From the NCBI GenBank assembly GCA_948099385.1, contig CANUEZ040000180.1:3383501-3447500 (forward strand): 64,000 nucleotides of DNA. The letters run 5' to 3'. Positions 23,901 to 36,419 of this stretch are shown piece after piece. The stretch comes from Fasciola hepatica. Lineage: Eukaryota > Platyhelminthes > Trematoda > Plagiorchiida > Fasciolidae. The notes under the pieces were generated by a model that saw only the letters and a program-made list of their open reading frames with translations, was not told where the DNA came from and did no database searches. Positions within the stretch are counted from its first letter, which is position 1; the number at the start of each line of letters is the position of its first letter. The position numbers and the translations under genes are program-made.

Positions 23901-26900
23901 AAATATAACGTAAGATACTTTGTGTGATGTGCTGATCAATTTCAATACATTTCCTCACCATGTTAGATTTTGGTTTACTGTACTCAGAACCTTTTACTCT
24001 GGCAACCAGGGTCACACATTTAATTACCCATAGTGCTACACAGAATCTGCGTAAATATAAAGAAACTTGGATTTAATTGGTGAATAAGCCTTATGGCCTG
24101 ATATACCCTAATCATATCGTGAAGCTGAAAATCTTTACTGAGGGAATTTCTGTATGCATCACAATCGACACTGTCTGTATCAAGCTAAAGCACGAATATG
24201 CCATTGCAGCGTTCTTTGTCGTAAATTAAAATATGCATGATTCTTTTTGGTCCACGTTTCAAAATGTCCAACCAAAATGATAAAAATAAAATGCGGGAAG
24301 CCACCTTTTATCCCAAATAACAGTTTGCCTTTGTTTTTCTGTGAAAAACCAACAACAAAAAGCATACAAACATAACAGTCTCTACTCTACGCAAACTTTG
24401 TATTACTAAATGAGCGAATACTGGCGAGATGGTGACTTTCCTATAGGATGATTGAGAACTGCATTAGCGCGTTCCATTTCCATGGTAGCAGTACAAAGTA
24501 TACCTACCTGCAAAACGTAAGATCACCAATTAAATTTGTCCTCCGTATACCGACAGCATTTTGCATTCAGATAGCAAGAGCATTTACTGTCGGTTTTAGC
24601 TGTCAAGTGATTGAACTGAAAGAGGAAAACAATGCCGTAGGTAACCCACATGTCAAACGAACACAGGGCATCTCGGGAAACACCAACTTTATTTCCACAA
24701 CATGTTGAGACCGGAAGAAAATTTTGGACTCAGTCAAATAGTCACATGTACTTAAATATGATGAATCTATCAAGAATGGGGTGAATGCAAATTCTCTCCT
24801 AATAGAAACTCATTCGCCTCGATTTTGTCGATCAGCTACGATACCAGAAGAACATAGAATTTGGGTTTCCGGTTTACAAGTATATCCCGCTGGAGATTCT
24901 GTGGGCACACTGTGGTGATTTTGTGTTGATTAACTTGGAATTTTCATTTCGACAAATGAGTAGATTTTCAAATTTGACGACGAACATGTGGTTTCGGAGT
25001 TCAGATTATTACTTCTGAAATAGTGATAAGCTGACTGAGATATTTTCTCAAAGTCCCACCTGAGACATTTACGTATAACCCACCGAATAATTCGATTTCT
25101 ATAAATGAATAAAATACGAAGGTCGAACAAGCTCGTTTCCAGTTACAACATCCTCGTGCTTATTACAGATGCATTCATAGGTTAGAAACGCATAAACTAT
25201 GGACGTGTAAGTTCATAAATAAGTAAGTATTCAGATAGACCTAATTATACCATGTAAACTAGACTGCAATAAATAAGTTGGAGTGGAGACTAACTAAGCC
25301 ATTCTAGTGACCAAATACTACGGCTTCAGATACGATGAGTATTCTTCGCGTAATAACTCAATGACGTTTATGTGTGTGGCTCACAGCGTCATGAAAGAGG
25401 TTTTGGGATCAACCATACAATTGCTACCGTCGCGGTAGTGTACAATCATCTTGAACGCATATCACACTGAAGCATTGTAAAAGTAGGCTGGGTAGCCACC
25501 TTGTGGTGTTTTTAGTATGTGGACCATTCAACCTGAGTGGAAATCGATAAGGTGAAGAAGAAAGAAAAAATCCGTTTTTATTACAACCGTGATGTTTGCT
25601 GCCAGAAAACGGTTGTCCACTGTGGCTGTTATTTGTCGTTTGAAGACTGCAGAGGTACGTCCCATGTGATGAGAAATTCTTCGCTTCCATCCGTGAAAGA
25701 TTTGAAGCAGTAAGAATTGTCGATGGTAAATTTACGGCAATAAAGTAAACAATTGCATTATTTTCTCTTGCCTGAGAGTCTCCAACATATTGCCTGTAGT
25801 TTCTGGATAGTCATTATTTCTGGTCCTGTAGGCTGAGAATATTATTTACCTAGGGTATTAGAGCAAAGGGACAAAGCTTGGAAAATGAGTATCGTGTCCT
25901 AAAGGTCTGTCACTTAAAAAGATTCCATTGTTCTACTGTGACAAGCATATTGTTCACTTCCGTTCTTCATGCGGAACGGAATGATAGTTTTATTCATTTT
26001 TACAGTAAACCACACGGTTGAGTGAGAGCAGCTTAATGCAGTGAGCAAACCTGAAATAAAGGTAAATATAATGATCCCATTCGAAAAATTGTTTACAATA
26101 ATCTGTGATGAAACCTAACGTTATTCTCGATTTTATATTCTGAGCTGATGCTAGTGTAAACCATTCATATGCTTAGCAGACGTTTTTATCGATTTTCAGA
26201 AAATAGCTATTCTACAAATTTAAGTGGCAACTTATTTTCTCCATGATGGAATAATCTTTCCCAGATTACTTACTCTGTACCGAACGCTTGTTGGGAATAT
26301 GAAGTTAGGTATAAATTGCGCTGCTCGTATTCTTTCATTATTTATGCGTGGACAGCTGACAACTTTTGACTTTCATTAATATTGCGAACATGGACGAAAT
26401 TAGTAAGTTCAACAACATTACATAATTTATTGTGAACAATTTTAAACTTCAAAGTCGAAACTCACCACAGATGATTTACTGTAAACAACACCAGATGCTC
26501 CTCTTACCAGAAAGGGTTCGTTTGCTGAGGGCCAAATCATGTCTCTGTACAAAACAACGCAAGTAGTTGAGTACATTTATATAGTAGTGTATTGCTTCGC
26601 AATTGAACCATAAACTTGCGGTTGATTTCAGATTGACCGGAGTTAAGCATTGTTTGGTTTTGATTGGAAGACATCCAGACTAGGGCTATGTAGATGGGAT
26701 GCATTTGATAGTTGTTACCAAAATGCGGTGACAGAATACATAAGAAAATGTTACTAGTTTATTAAACAAATAAAAAATCTGCTAGTTCACTGGACACTTG
26801 TTTCAATGGAAGACATTGCCCATGAATGACAGAAGGCTTTTTCGCGGTACTGATATGAAATTTTAGCCAGGTAATACAAGGTTGACAAAACCTAGTACTT

Positions 26901-29900
26901 TCAACTTAGATAATGATGCTTCTTTTATTATGACATAAAAACTTTAGCATCCATAATTCAGCGAATATGCACACGACTAAGACTTGCAAGTGAGTTCCTA
27001 AACTCCGTAATGAAGAGGGATGAAGAAATTTTGGCTACTTCCACTCTGGAGCGATCCCAAATCGGAAATGTGCACGGAACGAAGGTCGCCACTTCTTGTA
27101 ATTGTGATGGATTTCAAGTCGCATTTCAAATAACTTTCGTAATGATTTACTTAGTACGACATATGGTGAAAACAGGTGGTCTCTGTAGCGAGTATCTCAA
27201 TTACTTGGACTATCAAAATATCGGAAAAAGTAGTCTCATTAGCTTTATGCACGTTAAGGGCTGTACACGGCTACAGGCAGCAGAATAAATTTCAAAAGTA
27301 AAACCGTGTATATCGTAAAATAGTGGTTCTAAATAAGGCAATACATAGAAATACATGAATGCAAATGACTTAAGCCAGGTGAACAACCAAGAACAACAGT
27401 ACAGAAGATTATCCGGTGAACTGGGACAGAGCAATTCCAAAGTGTCCACTCAGTAAGGAAACTGTAGTGCAGCACGGTTACTGTGCAAATAATGAATCAA
27501 GAAACTTTCGGGCCAACATGAAATTAAGCTTCAGTCACGGGATAAAAATATATTCTATAATTAGAGTATACAAATTTATATATTCTAGGGAGTTGCCGAG
27601 GTGAAAGTACAATCAGTAGCAGTTGAGAAGGACCAAAGTGATAAGTGTGGACGTGAACGAATGAGGCTGACCATAAGCGTGTTTGTACTAAGGATGTTCT
27701 TTGTGGTCTAACGAGAAAGGGCATCGACAGAGGGTCTGCGATCCGGAGATTGAGTCTCCCGTTGGCAGTTTTCGTGCATGAGTGAAACGCTGAGCAAATT
27801 TTATTAACAATGGAAGTGTGCGGTTGTAGAACAACAGAGTCAGGAATAAAAACGTAGACTGTTCAGACACTACACATCATAACAACGTGAATCTGAACTG
27901 TGTCGGTACATTAGAAACGGGGAATTAGATTGTAAATCCCGAAGGTTCATGATGCATGTACATGCTACCCCCGAGTAGGATTAGTGAGAATGTCATCAGA
28001 ATACAAATTACAAAGAAGTAATTCAAAGTCTCACAGGGCAACATTTTCAGGGAGAAATTCTCTCGGTACCGTATCCTAATCAACTTCAAGTTGTGAAGTT
28101 GATCAGGGTGACTGCTATAGGCTGTAGTAGGCTGTAGATTACAATCAACCTTGCCGTGGGAGAATTTCGAACTGCACCGTGAACAATAAAAATTCGTCAC
28201 AGTCGCAGGATAAAAGTATGCAATCAGTCGACCGTTTTTTTCGTGTCGTCCCAAATATGTTATTATTATTTGTGTTGTTTCCTTCAATGAGACACATTAT
28301 TCGTATTTCATTTATCAAGTTATGATAAGCATGTTTAGAAGGACAACATCTATCGTGGTCTAACTCTATGGGTACGCGACAGATTATTTCAAACAAGCCG
28401 CCGTTGGCTTCGCGAATTTGAACGAAAACTGTGCTTGCTAATCCCGATTGATTCTAAATAATGTTCGTCATATGCATTATTTTCACAAACAGGGTATATG
28501 AGCCACTGACAAGTTCTGATGAACCACAACATATTTGTTGGCATGTTTTAATCGATCAGTGTTATTTTCACTAAGACCAGTCACACGGTTCAACCAAAGA
28601 GTGAGCTCTTCTTATCTTGCCACGAATGACGAAAAGAAAGCGAAGCATTTTTCTTTGTTGCCCATAGAAGTGTCTTCTCGACGAAGACGAATATGAACCA
28701 AAGTATAATATTTCTTCGGGTTTAAGAGAGAAGACCTCAAACTATACACAGAATCAGTGCTCTGGATTAAGTTTTACTGAAAGAAGAATACAGCGTATTT
28801 CGTCTAAATAAACTGGATTACGATTTACGCACAGTCGAATCCCGATGCATCACATAGTACACCTCAACGTGTTGCATACGTGGATAGTTCATTGTGGTAA
28901 AAGCCTTGTGAACTATTTGCCTACGTTGCAGTCGTGAAACGCCTTAATAACTATTCAGTAACTCTAGCTTTAAATCAGTTCAGAAGTAACCGTTATTCTT
29001 TACAAAATTTCACCATCCAGAAGGTGTATTTTGATTAGTTCACCCATATATTTCTTGTAGTTTTCAAGTAAAGCCATGCATAAAGTGCCGCCCACGTGAA
29101 TTCAACATCGATTCTCAATGCATAAAGCGTATTCAGTAAATCAGCAAGCTGGCCTATGGGCTACTCTAACGAAGTCTACCGAGCTTTATTCCAACAACCT
29201 CCTAATGCTGTCAACGGAACCAGATTTCAGCTAGTTCACAGTTATTTGACATATTGTGACTTGGCTCTTTGAAAACCCATTAGAACACTTAATTTGCTCG
29301 TTTCCTTTTTATGGTAACTTTCAATGGTAGTGCAATTACTGAGACTAAGTTACAAAAAATTGTGCGGGAAGTAACTGGTATTTGTTAATCTGTTCTGTAT
29401 CTTTTCTGGCTTCCATCCAGTGGAACTTGGCCTGTCACCCGTGAAAAGCTACCCAACTAGATCTTGGAACCCTCAGTTAGACCAACAAAATTTTACCGGC
29501 AGCAAAGTTCTTGGAGTCACGACTAAGAATTAACACTGTTTAAACGGAATTTTTTACGATGAAAATGTATTTAACATTGCCAATCTCAAATTGATCAGAA
29601 TCCTTCAAAAACGCATTAGGGTGTGCCAAAACTTCGGTCATGATACTGACAATGGATTCACTCCGAGCAAAGATGCAACAGAATTCAAAGGAAATCTGTA
29701 TTTTAGACAAATAGATAAAGAGTTGATGGTTTGGTCTTAATTTGATATTGACCTATCCATATCAGATTTACCTAGGGGATTGCGCCTTGTTCAGAGCGAG
29801 CGTGTCTGTCATGGTTGATTGGATTAATATTTCCCTTGAATATTTTGGTACCAAAGATTATATTAAACGGTGTAGATGGTCATGGAGTTATTTGATGGTT

Positions 29901-30830
29901 TTCACAGAGAAAACAACTTCGCAAAACAACTGCGTGACACTATTTGTTTGTCAATATTGTGCAATCTTCATTGAGATGACACAAATACTAACAATGGATT
30001 TGACCAGACATCTGGGGTACAGGTAGTTTTTAAATTAACCAGGGTTTTTCATAAAAACAGCTTCTTAAATGTGTGGTGGCATTCTGGTAAGTTTTTGTAA
30101 GTTACATGCGAAACTTGATGCAATTTCACCTAAAGCACAATAAATAAACTCTCAGTCATATTCAAATCGTCATCTTTAGCAAAATGTTGTGAAAATTAAA
30201 CCTCTGAAGGTCCCAGTGGTTCTACTATGAAGTTAAATAACAGCTCGGTCAATTTGTCAACTCTTGTAAAATAAACAGCTTCGGGTGGAACATGTCTTGT
30301 ATACCAGTTCACATTATGACAATTTCACTGGAAAACCCTCTGCTCCTACAAACAGGTGACTTTCTTCTATATTGTACTAGGTAGCTTTAATAACGCCTCA
30401 TCAACAAGGTTCATCGTGATTGTTTGCTATCCTATCCAATGAGCGGCGTAGAGTATGCGGCCCCGAATTCCCTGGAGTAGGGTTTCTTCAAAAGTTTTTT
30501 TTACAACCGACATTTTATGAGCCTGATAGTTCTCAGTACGAGCTGTTCAAATTTCATCGATGGTGAAGACGATCCACAGAGCTATTTGGATGTTTTGCGG
30601 TTGCAACAGTTAGGCACCGTTGTTGTTCGAGTATTAACGCGTTTTGATCAGTTTAAGGCTAAATCAACTAACTTCTCACCATCCTAGTTCCCAAAGAAGC
30701 ACGACAGATTTTCATCAAATCTGTACTCAGATAAACTACGCAACACCAACTTTGATGACCATCCAATCAAACTTTAGCACACAGAAGTTGTTCAAAATTT
30801 TTGCATTTCTAACTTATAAATGTAACTGTA
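20900..30830. other. Ten kilobases with nothing recognised
   Basis: AT-rich sequence in which the longest frame is about 120 codons (27,925-28,287, -), well within chance expectation. I saw no enzyme motif, tRNA, long repeat or convincing exon. It may be intron of a gene whose exons lie elsewhere. This region was read by eye, and weakly conserved exons could have been missed. Confidence 0.4.
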
Positions 30831-30837
30831 TTAGCCA

Positions 30838-30930
30838 CGAGGATGATGTTACCGAAAACGAGCTTGTTCGCTATTCGTGTTTTCTATATATAATAAAATG
30901 GGATTATTCAGTGAATAAACTGTTTTATGT
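30838..30930 (+). repeat. Short paralogous coding-like block, copy 1
   Basis: This block matches 36,096-36,185 in the same orientation. In one shared frame the two read EDDVTENELVRY and ENEVSEKELLRY. The differences are conservative residue changes, which suggests both derive from one protein-coding ancestor, either an exon or a mobile-element frame. No family was recognised. Confidence 0.45.
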
Positions 30931-30934
30931 TCTT

Positions 30935-33900
30935 TGGCTGTTGTTTTTAACCCAAAGCAGTTATAACCATTATTCAAACCAGATGTTTGATTTGCACACC
31001 ACATTTGTTTTAACACCTTTTTTACATAAATAGTGGGGGAAAATTTGCTGACCTTAGGACATGTCCCTCTCAAAGGGGATGAGTTGTCTGATGGGCTGGA
31101 GAGATGTGATCCCGCTCATCTTCAATAAAGTACTGAAGCTGTCCGGTTTTCAACGTCGGTAAAACAAAAATGGACAATAAAGGGGCAGTATTTATGCGAC
31201 CTCAATATCTAGGTCAAGCATTTGGAAAAACCGAAAACATTTTCCCCATTGTGGCTACCTTTCACCGTGAATCACCTGTTTGACCATCAGAAAACATAGT
31301 ATTCAGTTTATCAGTTCGGTTCATTGTCGCTTCATTTTGACAGACAGAAAAGTTGCAGAAAATTCTGGGAAAATCAATCTTCCTAGTGAATTCAGCACGC
31401 ATTTCCCAGTGACCAAACATCACCGACGGTGAATCTTACTTTCGTTTTTTTATACGTAACTAATTTCGGATTCCTGAATGGCAGACTAATTTGTCATAGT
31501 GACCGAGGTCACTCAATTTCAATGGTCTATGGGTCACAGTAGAACTAACGTGAATGACATAAAGTTTTTCTATAGTTTTACAACCCAGCCTTGTGTATTT
31601 ATGGACTGAAACACGTGCTTTAAGGAGGAAATGATTACGAAAGAAACATTTCGTCTATCTAATTCTGGCAACATCTATACTGTAAAATAATAAATGAAAG
31701 CTTGGGATGCATTTTGGAGCTAGGCCGCCTTTTTTGAATCATCCACTCTGTTCAGAGTGACGCAAAAGAGGCATCCCATAAACAGTGAAACCTCGTGTAA
31801 CTTAGATACAATTTTTCATTTGTTTCACTGTTTTATAAACAAACAGCTGATTTTCGTCATTTTGGCTGTTGGTGTGAGAGACATTTGGGTCCTGCTTTCA
31901 CCTTAACTCTATCTTATTATTAGAGTTATGATGTCAGAAAAAGTTTTGATTTTAGGGCTGATTCCAACAGTACACGAGAATTGTCCTCGCACCTTACAGT
32001 GCTATAACAGCATAAGTTATCATTTGTGGGATCCTCACATTTTGAGAAACCTTACATGCAAAGCACCACCAAACAAGACAAGAATTATGCCGTACAAGTA
32101 AACAGCTCTGAGGACACTTCTCAGCTGGGGGACGATTGCGATAACCGTGTTCAAAATTCAGCGCTCAACCACCCATTCATCGAGTAGCATTTTATGGGGG
32201 ATTGCTCAGTTTCAACACACATTCCATGTACTTACAGATAAAATCAACTGGACAGGTTTTAAAACACGCGACAACTTTTCCACGAATATATTAAAAATAT
32301 TGTTGTGCGGTAATTCATCAGACAACTCGATGTGAGAACACGATTTGGGATTGTTACCATTTAATCACTCCTTTCTGTTGTGGTATTATACAATGAATGA
32401 AAAATGCGGACATCTTGTTCTACGTCATCCTGAGCCAAAGTAGAGCAAAGCCCGATAACTCTAAAGTTTTTTGTTCGTGCCCACGAAAAATACAAAAACT
32501 ACATAGAGTATATTTCATTGTTTTTGATGACAACTAGTTTTTTGATGTGGATAATTCTTACCATATTTGTTTACTTTAAACCCAATAATTAGTGCCCAAG
32601 ATAATACAGGAATGTTTTGCCGATTCAAATAAATTTCAGTAGTTCTGTGACCCTGTGACTCTCTATCTCCATGGTAGCAATGCCAAGTACTGAAAGGTCT
32701 CAGCAGGTGGAATTTTCGTGCACCCTTAAGGCAGCATAGGGTGAACAGTAGGACGAAATTGGTTATATATATATTTGCCCACATTGAAAGCATCATGACC
32801 GTGTTACCGACTCATGAATAAAAATCTGACCATTCAAGTTCTCTGAGCTTCGGGTGGTTGCTTGTAAATTACGTTCGTAAAAAGTGGTCCCGATATATCC
32901 CATAATTTGATTGCAAAATGGAAATCGCCATTGTTGAGTTAATATTTCAGCAAAAAAGCTTTTAATTGTTTTTCAAATTAAACCTACCGAGGTATTCAAA
33001 CTTCAATCTGATTATTACAAAAACAAGGTAATGCATGATTATTCGGAATGCTTTTTGTAATAACCCATGGCATGAAAGCTACAACTCCGCTTGAGTCAAC
33101 ATCACTCAGCACCAAAGTGTCCTTTCAATGCTGATGAGTTCTGTTTTCAATATATGCTTTAATTTCTAATATACAGTTTTCATAGCACATGGAGGGCATG
33201 CCTTTCGAGATGCAAGTTTATCTTCTTATCCTTTCAGCTACGTATGTAACATAATTTCGTTCGTGTTCGATGGGGGCAAGGAGAAGGATCAATAGTTTCC
33301 CTGAGCATAGTGGGGATTTTAAATCTACTCATCAATACAGCCTGACAAATGAATAAGAGCTCAGGGTTTAGATTTGGTCCACTCACTCAGAACGCTCAAC
33401 CCAGAATAACCTGATAGGGCACGGTCATGAGGTGTTTCACTTTCAGCTGAGAATAATGAACTGACCGCTCCCATTTAAAATGAATTTACTTTTTTTATTT
33501 TGATGAACCTAATCGTGTTGATCGAAAATTTATTTTGTAAAGTGGGTAAATTATAGGATGTCAAACAACCGCATTGGACTCATCAAAAGAAACAGTTCGG
33601 AAAGAAATTCAAATATATTGCCGGAGAAATCAATCCAGTAGTTTCACGTCACTCATGTGAGAGCATTCAATAAGCTATAGCAGTAACATGTGTTGTAGTC
33701 GATCAATCTGGGAGTGAGTAACATTACCAAGCTTCTTTAAGTTCTGTCGCTTTAGACTGAGCTTACTGATTCAGAGCCCAAATTTAAGTTCAAGCTGACA
33801 TTTTAGTGAGCAATGTTTTGTCATAATTATCGTAACAAGCTGTGACGAAACTAAAGGGTACGCTAACAATGTTTCTCTTCCATATATTCATTAGTGTTAG

Positions 33901-34060
33901 ATCTCGTCCACTATGGTCAGGATTTCCCTACCCATCATAAGGGTGCGGTTTAAAATACAACTTCTCAATTTATCTGCTTTTAGCCTTGAGAAAGGACGAA
34001 TATGTGTGATTTGAATGGTAATTCGAGTGCTTTCCTCCGGAATAAAAAAACAATTGTTCC
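30935..34060. other. Intergenic or intronic, nothing recognised
   Basis: No RNA gene, mobile-element motif or splice-bounded exon was seen. Open frames do not exceed about 95 codons. Confidence 0.4.
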
Positions 34061-34067
34061 CACTTAC

Positions 34068-34160
34068 GTGAGAAAGGAAGGTGAGTTTGTTTTGAACCGT
34101 AACACGGCCACTATCAATCAATTTATTGTTTGAAAACACCGCGATCAATGTATGATTCAT
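34068..34160 (-). CDS. Possible first or internal exon, unknown protein
   Basis: The minus-strand frame begins with ATG at 34,160. It reads 31 codons, including LIAVFSNNKLIDSGRVTVQN, and ends at a consensus donor GTAAGT (34,062-34,067). The alternation of hydrophobic and polar residues suits a beta-sandwich domain. There is a vague similarity in tone to the beta-sandwich repeats of the alpha-2-macroglobulin family, which is too weak to use for naming. No good acceptor was found upstream, and the block could be chance. Confidence 0.22.
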
Positions 34161-34261
34161 GGAAATATAAGCAGTGGATTCATATTATTTCTCCTTTAAA
34201 CTTCTGCAATAATAAATGGTGGATCCTAGTAAGTTAGTTATTAGTCTGCCTAACATGAAAG

Positions 34262-34495
34262 GAGCAATCCCCGTTGATTTGGAGTCCACCTATCATGACC
34301 TCATCAACTGGATTGCTCACAAAATATTTAGCATCCGTTGAAGCTCACATTTTGCTCTCGCAAAAGTTCACCCACCGTTTGCACAAACAATCAAAAGACA
34401 AATTCAGTGAGAGCTCACCAACCAAACTTCTGAGAAAATTGGAGTTTGCCTTCATAGGTCGGCTCAATGACCAATCAGAATTGTATTTCCCATGA
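34262..34495 (+). CDS. Possible exon upstream of the 34.5 kb exon
   Basis: An open frame of about 78 codons follows an AG at 34,260-34,261. The product is helix-like, rich in Lys, Ser and Leu, and includes LLTKYLASVEAHILLSQKF. It ends at a TGA, and no strong donor is visible; GTATTT near 34,484 is the only candidate and would not keep the next exon's frame. It could belong to the same gene as the exon at 34,533 or be chance. Confidence 0.2.
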   Translation, partial: EQSPLIWSPPIMTSSTGLLTKYLASVEAHILLSQKFTHRLHKQSKDKFSESSPTKLLRKLEFAFIGRLNDQSELYFP

Positions 34496-34532
34496 AAAAA
34501 AGTTTCTTTTCTTCCATTTTTTATAACAATAG

Positions 34533-35054
34533 TATTCTTAGAAGATTTCAAGAAGCAGATGAATATTGCTATGATGAGTCTAGCTTCCGTGGACTGGGCG
34601 GTATCCAAGATTATCTTTATACATTTATTTATTGCTGAGCGGCTACTGGCTTATCGTCCAATGGGTTTGAATGACTACGGAAGTGGTGTGTGCGGACTTT
34701 TCATCACAAGTGTAAAAAACTACTGTGATGCGCGTATCGGAGTACCTGGTTACTCAAGTTATGCTACTCCAGCTGATCCCAATATACCTTGGGGACAAGA
34801 CCAACCGAGCCATTTGACCGAGCTTCTCGTTTTAATCAAGGGAAAACAAATCAACGATGATATTCAGCTAAGCACAACAGCTGCATCCGCATGCGAATGG
34901 GTTGGAGCTGCATCCACACTGCAGACTGATCCGCGAACCGAACTATTTGACTCGCGGTTCCCCGAAACTTTGTCGAATTTCTTCTTTCCTGACTTGTGGT
35001 CAACAATTGCTTTGATCAGCAACAGACGTCAACAATTTTGTTGTGTGCCAAAAT
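34533..35054 (+). CDS. Probable internal exon, unrecognised protein (174 codons)
   Basis: This is the best coding candidate in the window. A strong pyrimidine tract (34,502-34,523) and an AG (34,531-34,532) precede it, and a consensus donor GTAAGT (35,055-35,060) follows. The 522 bases are open throughout in one frame, and both bounding introns would be phase 1, giving a symmetric exon. The product starts FLEDFKKQMNIAMMSL, then has a hydrophobic helix-like stretch, the words RPMGLNDYGSGVCGL and GYSSYATPADPNIPWGQDQ, and ends in a Phe/Leu-rich segment. In DNA of this composition a frame as long as the whole open stretch (203 codons from the first ATG) is expected by chance roughly 0.02 times per window (hand estimate). 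Composition looks like a globular cytosolic protein. I do not recognise the family, and neighbouring exons were not identified with confidence. Confidence 0.6.
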
Positions 35055-35059
35055 GTAAG

Positions 35060-36030
35060 TTCCTTCTGTCCATCATCAGACTTTCTCAGCAAGGTGCACT
35101 GGGGAATATTCCAAACAGAATTTCTATTATCGGCAAAAGCTCAACCTCTGCACTCAGAAAATTATTCTGATGAGCATGCGAGATGTTGTTTTAACAATGT
35201 TATATGTTTTCTGATAGTGGAACTCTAGAGCCGATGGCAACTGCAAGTAATCTTAGTCCCATTTAAATGTGGTGTCGTATTATCAATACAATCGAGGGTG
35301 GAACTCGGGCCACAGCAGTTAAGAGGTGGTTTCCTGTCATTGTTTTTCGCAGGGTGAAATCACCTATCAAAAATTAATTGTTCAACCAACTGGAACTGAA
35401 TGAATATTAGCTGGAATATATATTATATATTGATTCGAAAGCCAGAAAACATCATTCATTGTCAGACAGAATACACAGAAAACTAAAGCATATTTTCGCG
35501 CGACTGCGTAGAAGTGACACCAAAAAACACCAATGTTGAATGGGCTAACCATGCTTTTGAATTTCAGTTGATTGCTGATTCCAGATATACTTTGCAAAAT
35601 ATTCTTATGCCAAGAATGGAGGAAGACAGGTTTTTCTTTCTTGATTGAGGAGTTTAGGAGACTCATCGTTTGTCCTACCCAAAAGTAGTTCAGTTTACTT
35701 CGATCTACCACAGTTTTCAAATGTTTGTGATATAAATTGACACAAGTGAAAACGTGAAACTCTGGTCCATGCTAGAAACCTTGGCTTTTTTATTGTCTAA
35801 TACACGATCATTTTTGTCAGAAATGTGAGAACAAGATTGAAACCTGTCTTCCTCTAAACACGTGTAATCATGTTCGTTGCATCGTAAAAAGTACACTGGA
35901 TTTTCCTAACAACCGGCTTTGCTACTTTTTCCGAACTATACAACACTTACAATATTGAATCACCACCCGAATTCGATACTGTAAACACTTCCTCTTTTCT
36001 TCCAAAAATACGCATTCGTGTCATATTATG
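35060..36030. other. Probable intron or intergenic
   Basis: Sequence 3' of the candidate exon. A frame of 112 codons on the minus strand (35,382-35,720) has no recognised motif. Nothing else was seen. Confidence 0.35.

Positions 36031-36032
<2 letters not shown>

Positions 36033-36082
<50 letters not shown>
36033..36082. repeat. (AT)25 microsatellite
   Basis: This is a perfect AT dinucleotide repeat of about 25 units, followed by further AT-rich sequence to about 36,096. Confidence 0.97.
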
Positions 36083-36085
<3 letters not shown>

Positions 36086-36095
36086 TATATATATT

Positions 36096-36185
36096 AGCCA
36101 GAAAATGAAGTTTCTGAAAAAGAGCTTCTTCGCTATCGTGCCCTGTTTTATAATGCGATGGATTATTTAGTGAGCATTTGAAATT
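36096..36185 (+). repeat. Short paralogous coding-like block, copy 2
   Basis: This block is the partner of 30,838-30,930. The shared frame reads ENEVSEKELLRY and then FYNAMDYLVSI before a stop. It lies directly after the AT microsatellite. Function unknown. Confidence 0.45.
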
Positions 36186-36244
36186 GTTCAGATATAGTCC
36201 AGACTGAGGAGATAATTTTGAAATGTTTTATAGGTGCTTGGAAT

Positions 36245-36415
36245 CAGAAGTAATGTCTGCTTGGTTTGTGATTGATTGATAGAGGACGACGTCATCCGTG
36301 TATTTAAAATCTCTTGCAGGTGGCTCCGGGGTCAAGTCGCTGATATATGTGATGAAGGGATGGGGGAAATGACAGCACCACGAAGAACACCAGGGTTGCT
36401 GGTTAAAGGGCTCGA
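36245..36415 (-). mobile_element. LINE reverse transcriptase core fragment
   Basis: On the minus strand two frames join across one shift. The first reads NPGVLRGAVISPIPS and the second ISDLTPEPPARDFKYTDDVV. This is the palm arrangement of LINE reverse transcriptases: a 'PQGxxxSPLLF' motif, then 'ISDL', then the catalytic box F/Y-x-DD. Here the box reads TDD instead of ADD. The frameshift lies between the two motifs, near 36,350. The copy is short and dead. The clade (Jockey, I or CR1-like) cannot be decided from this piece. Confidence 0.75.
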
Positions 36416-36419
36416 TAAA

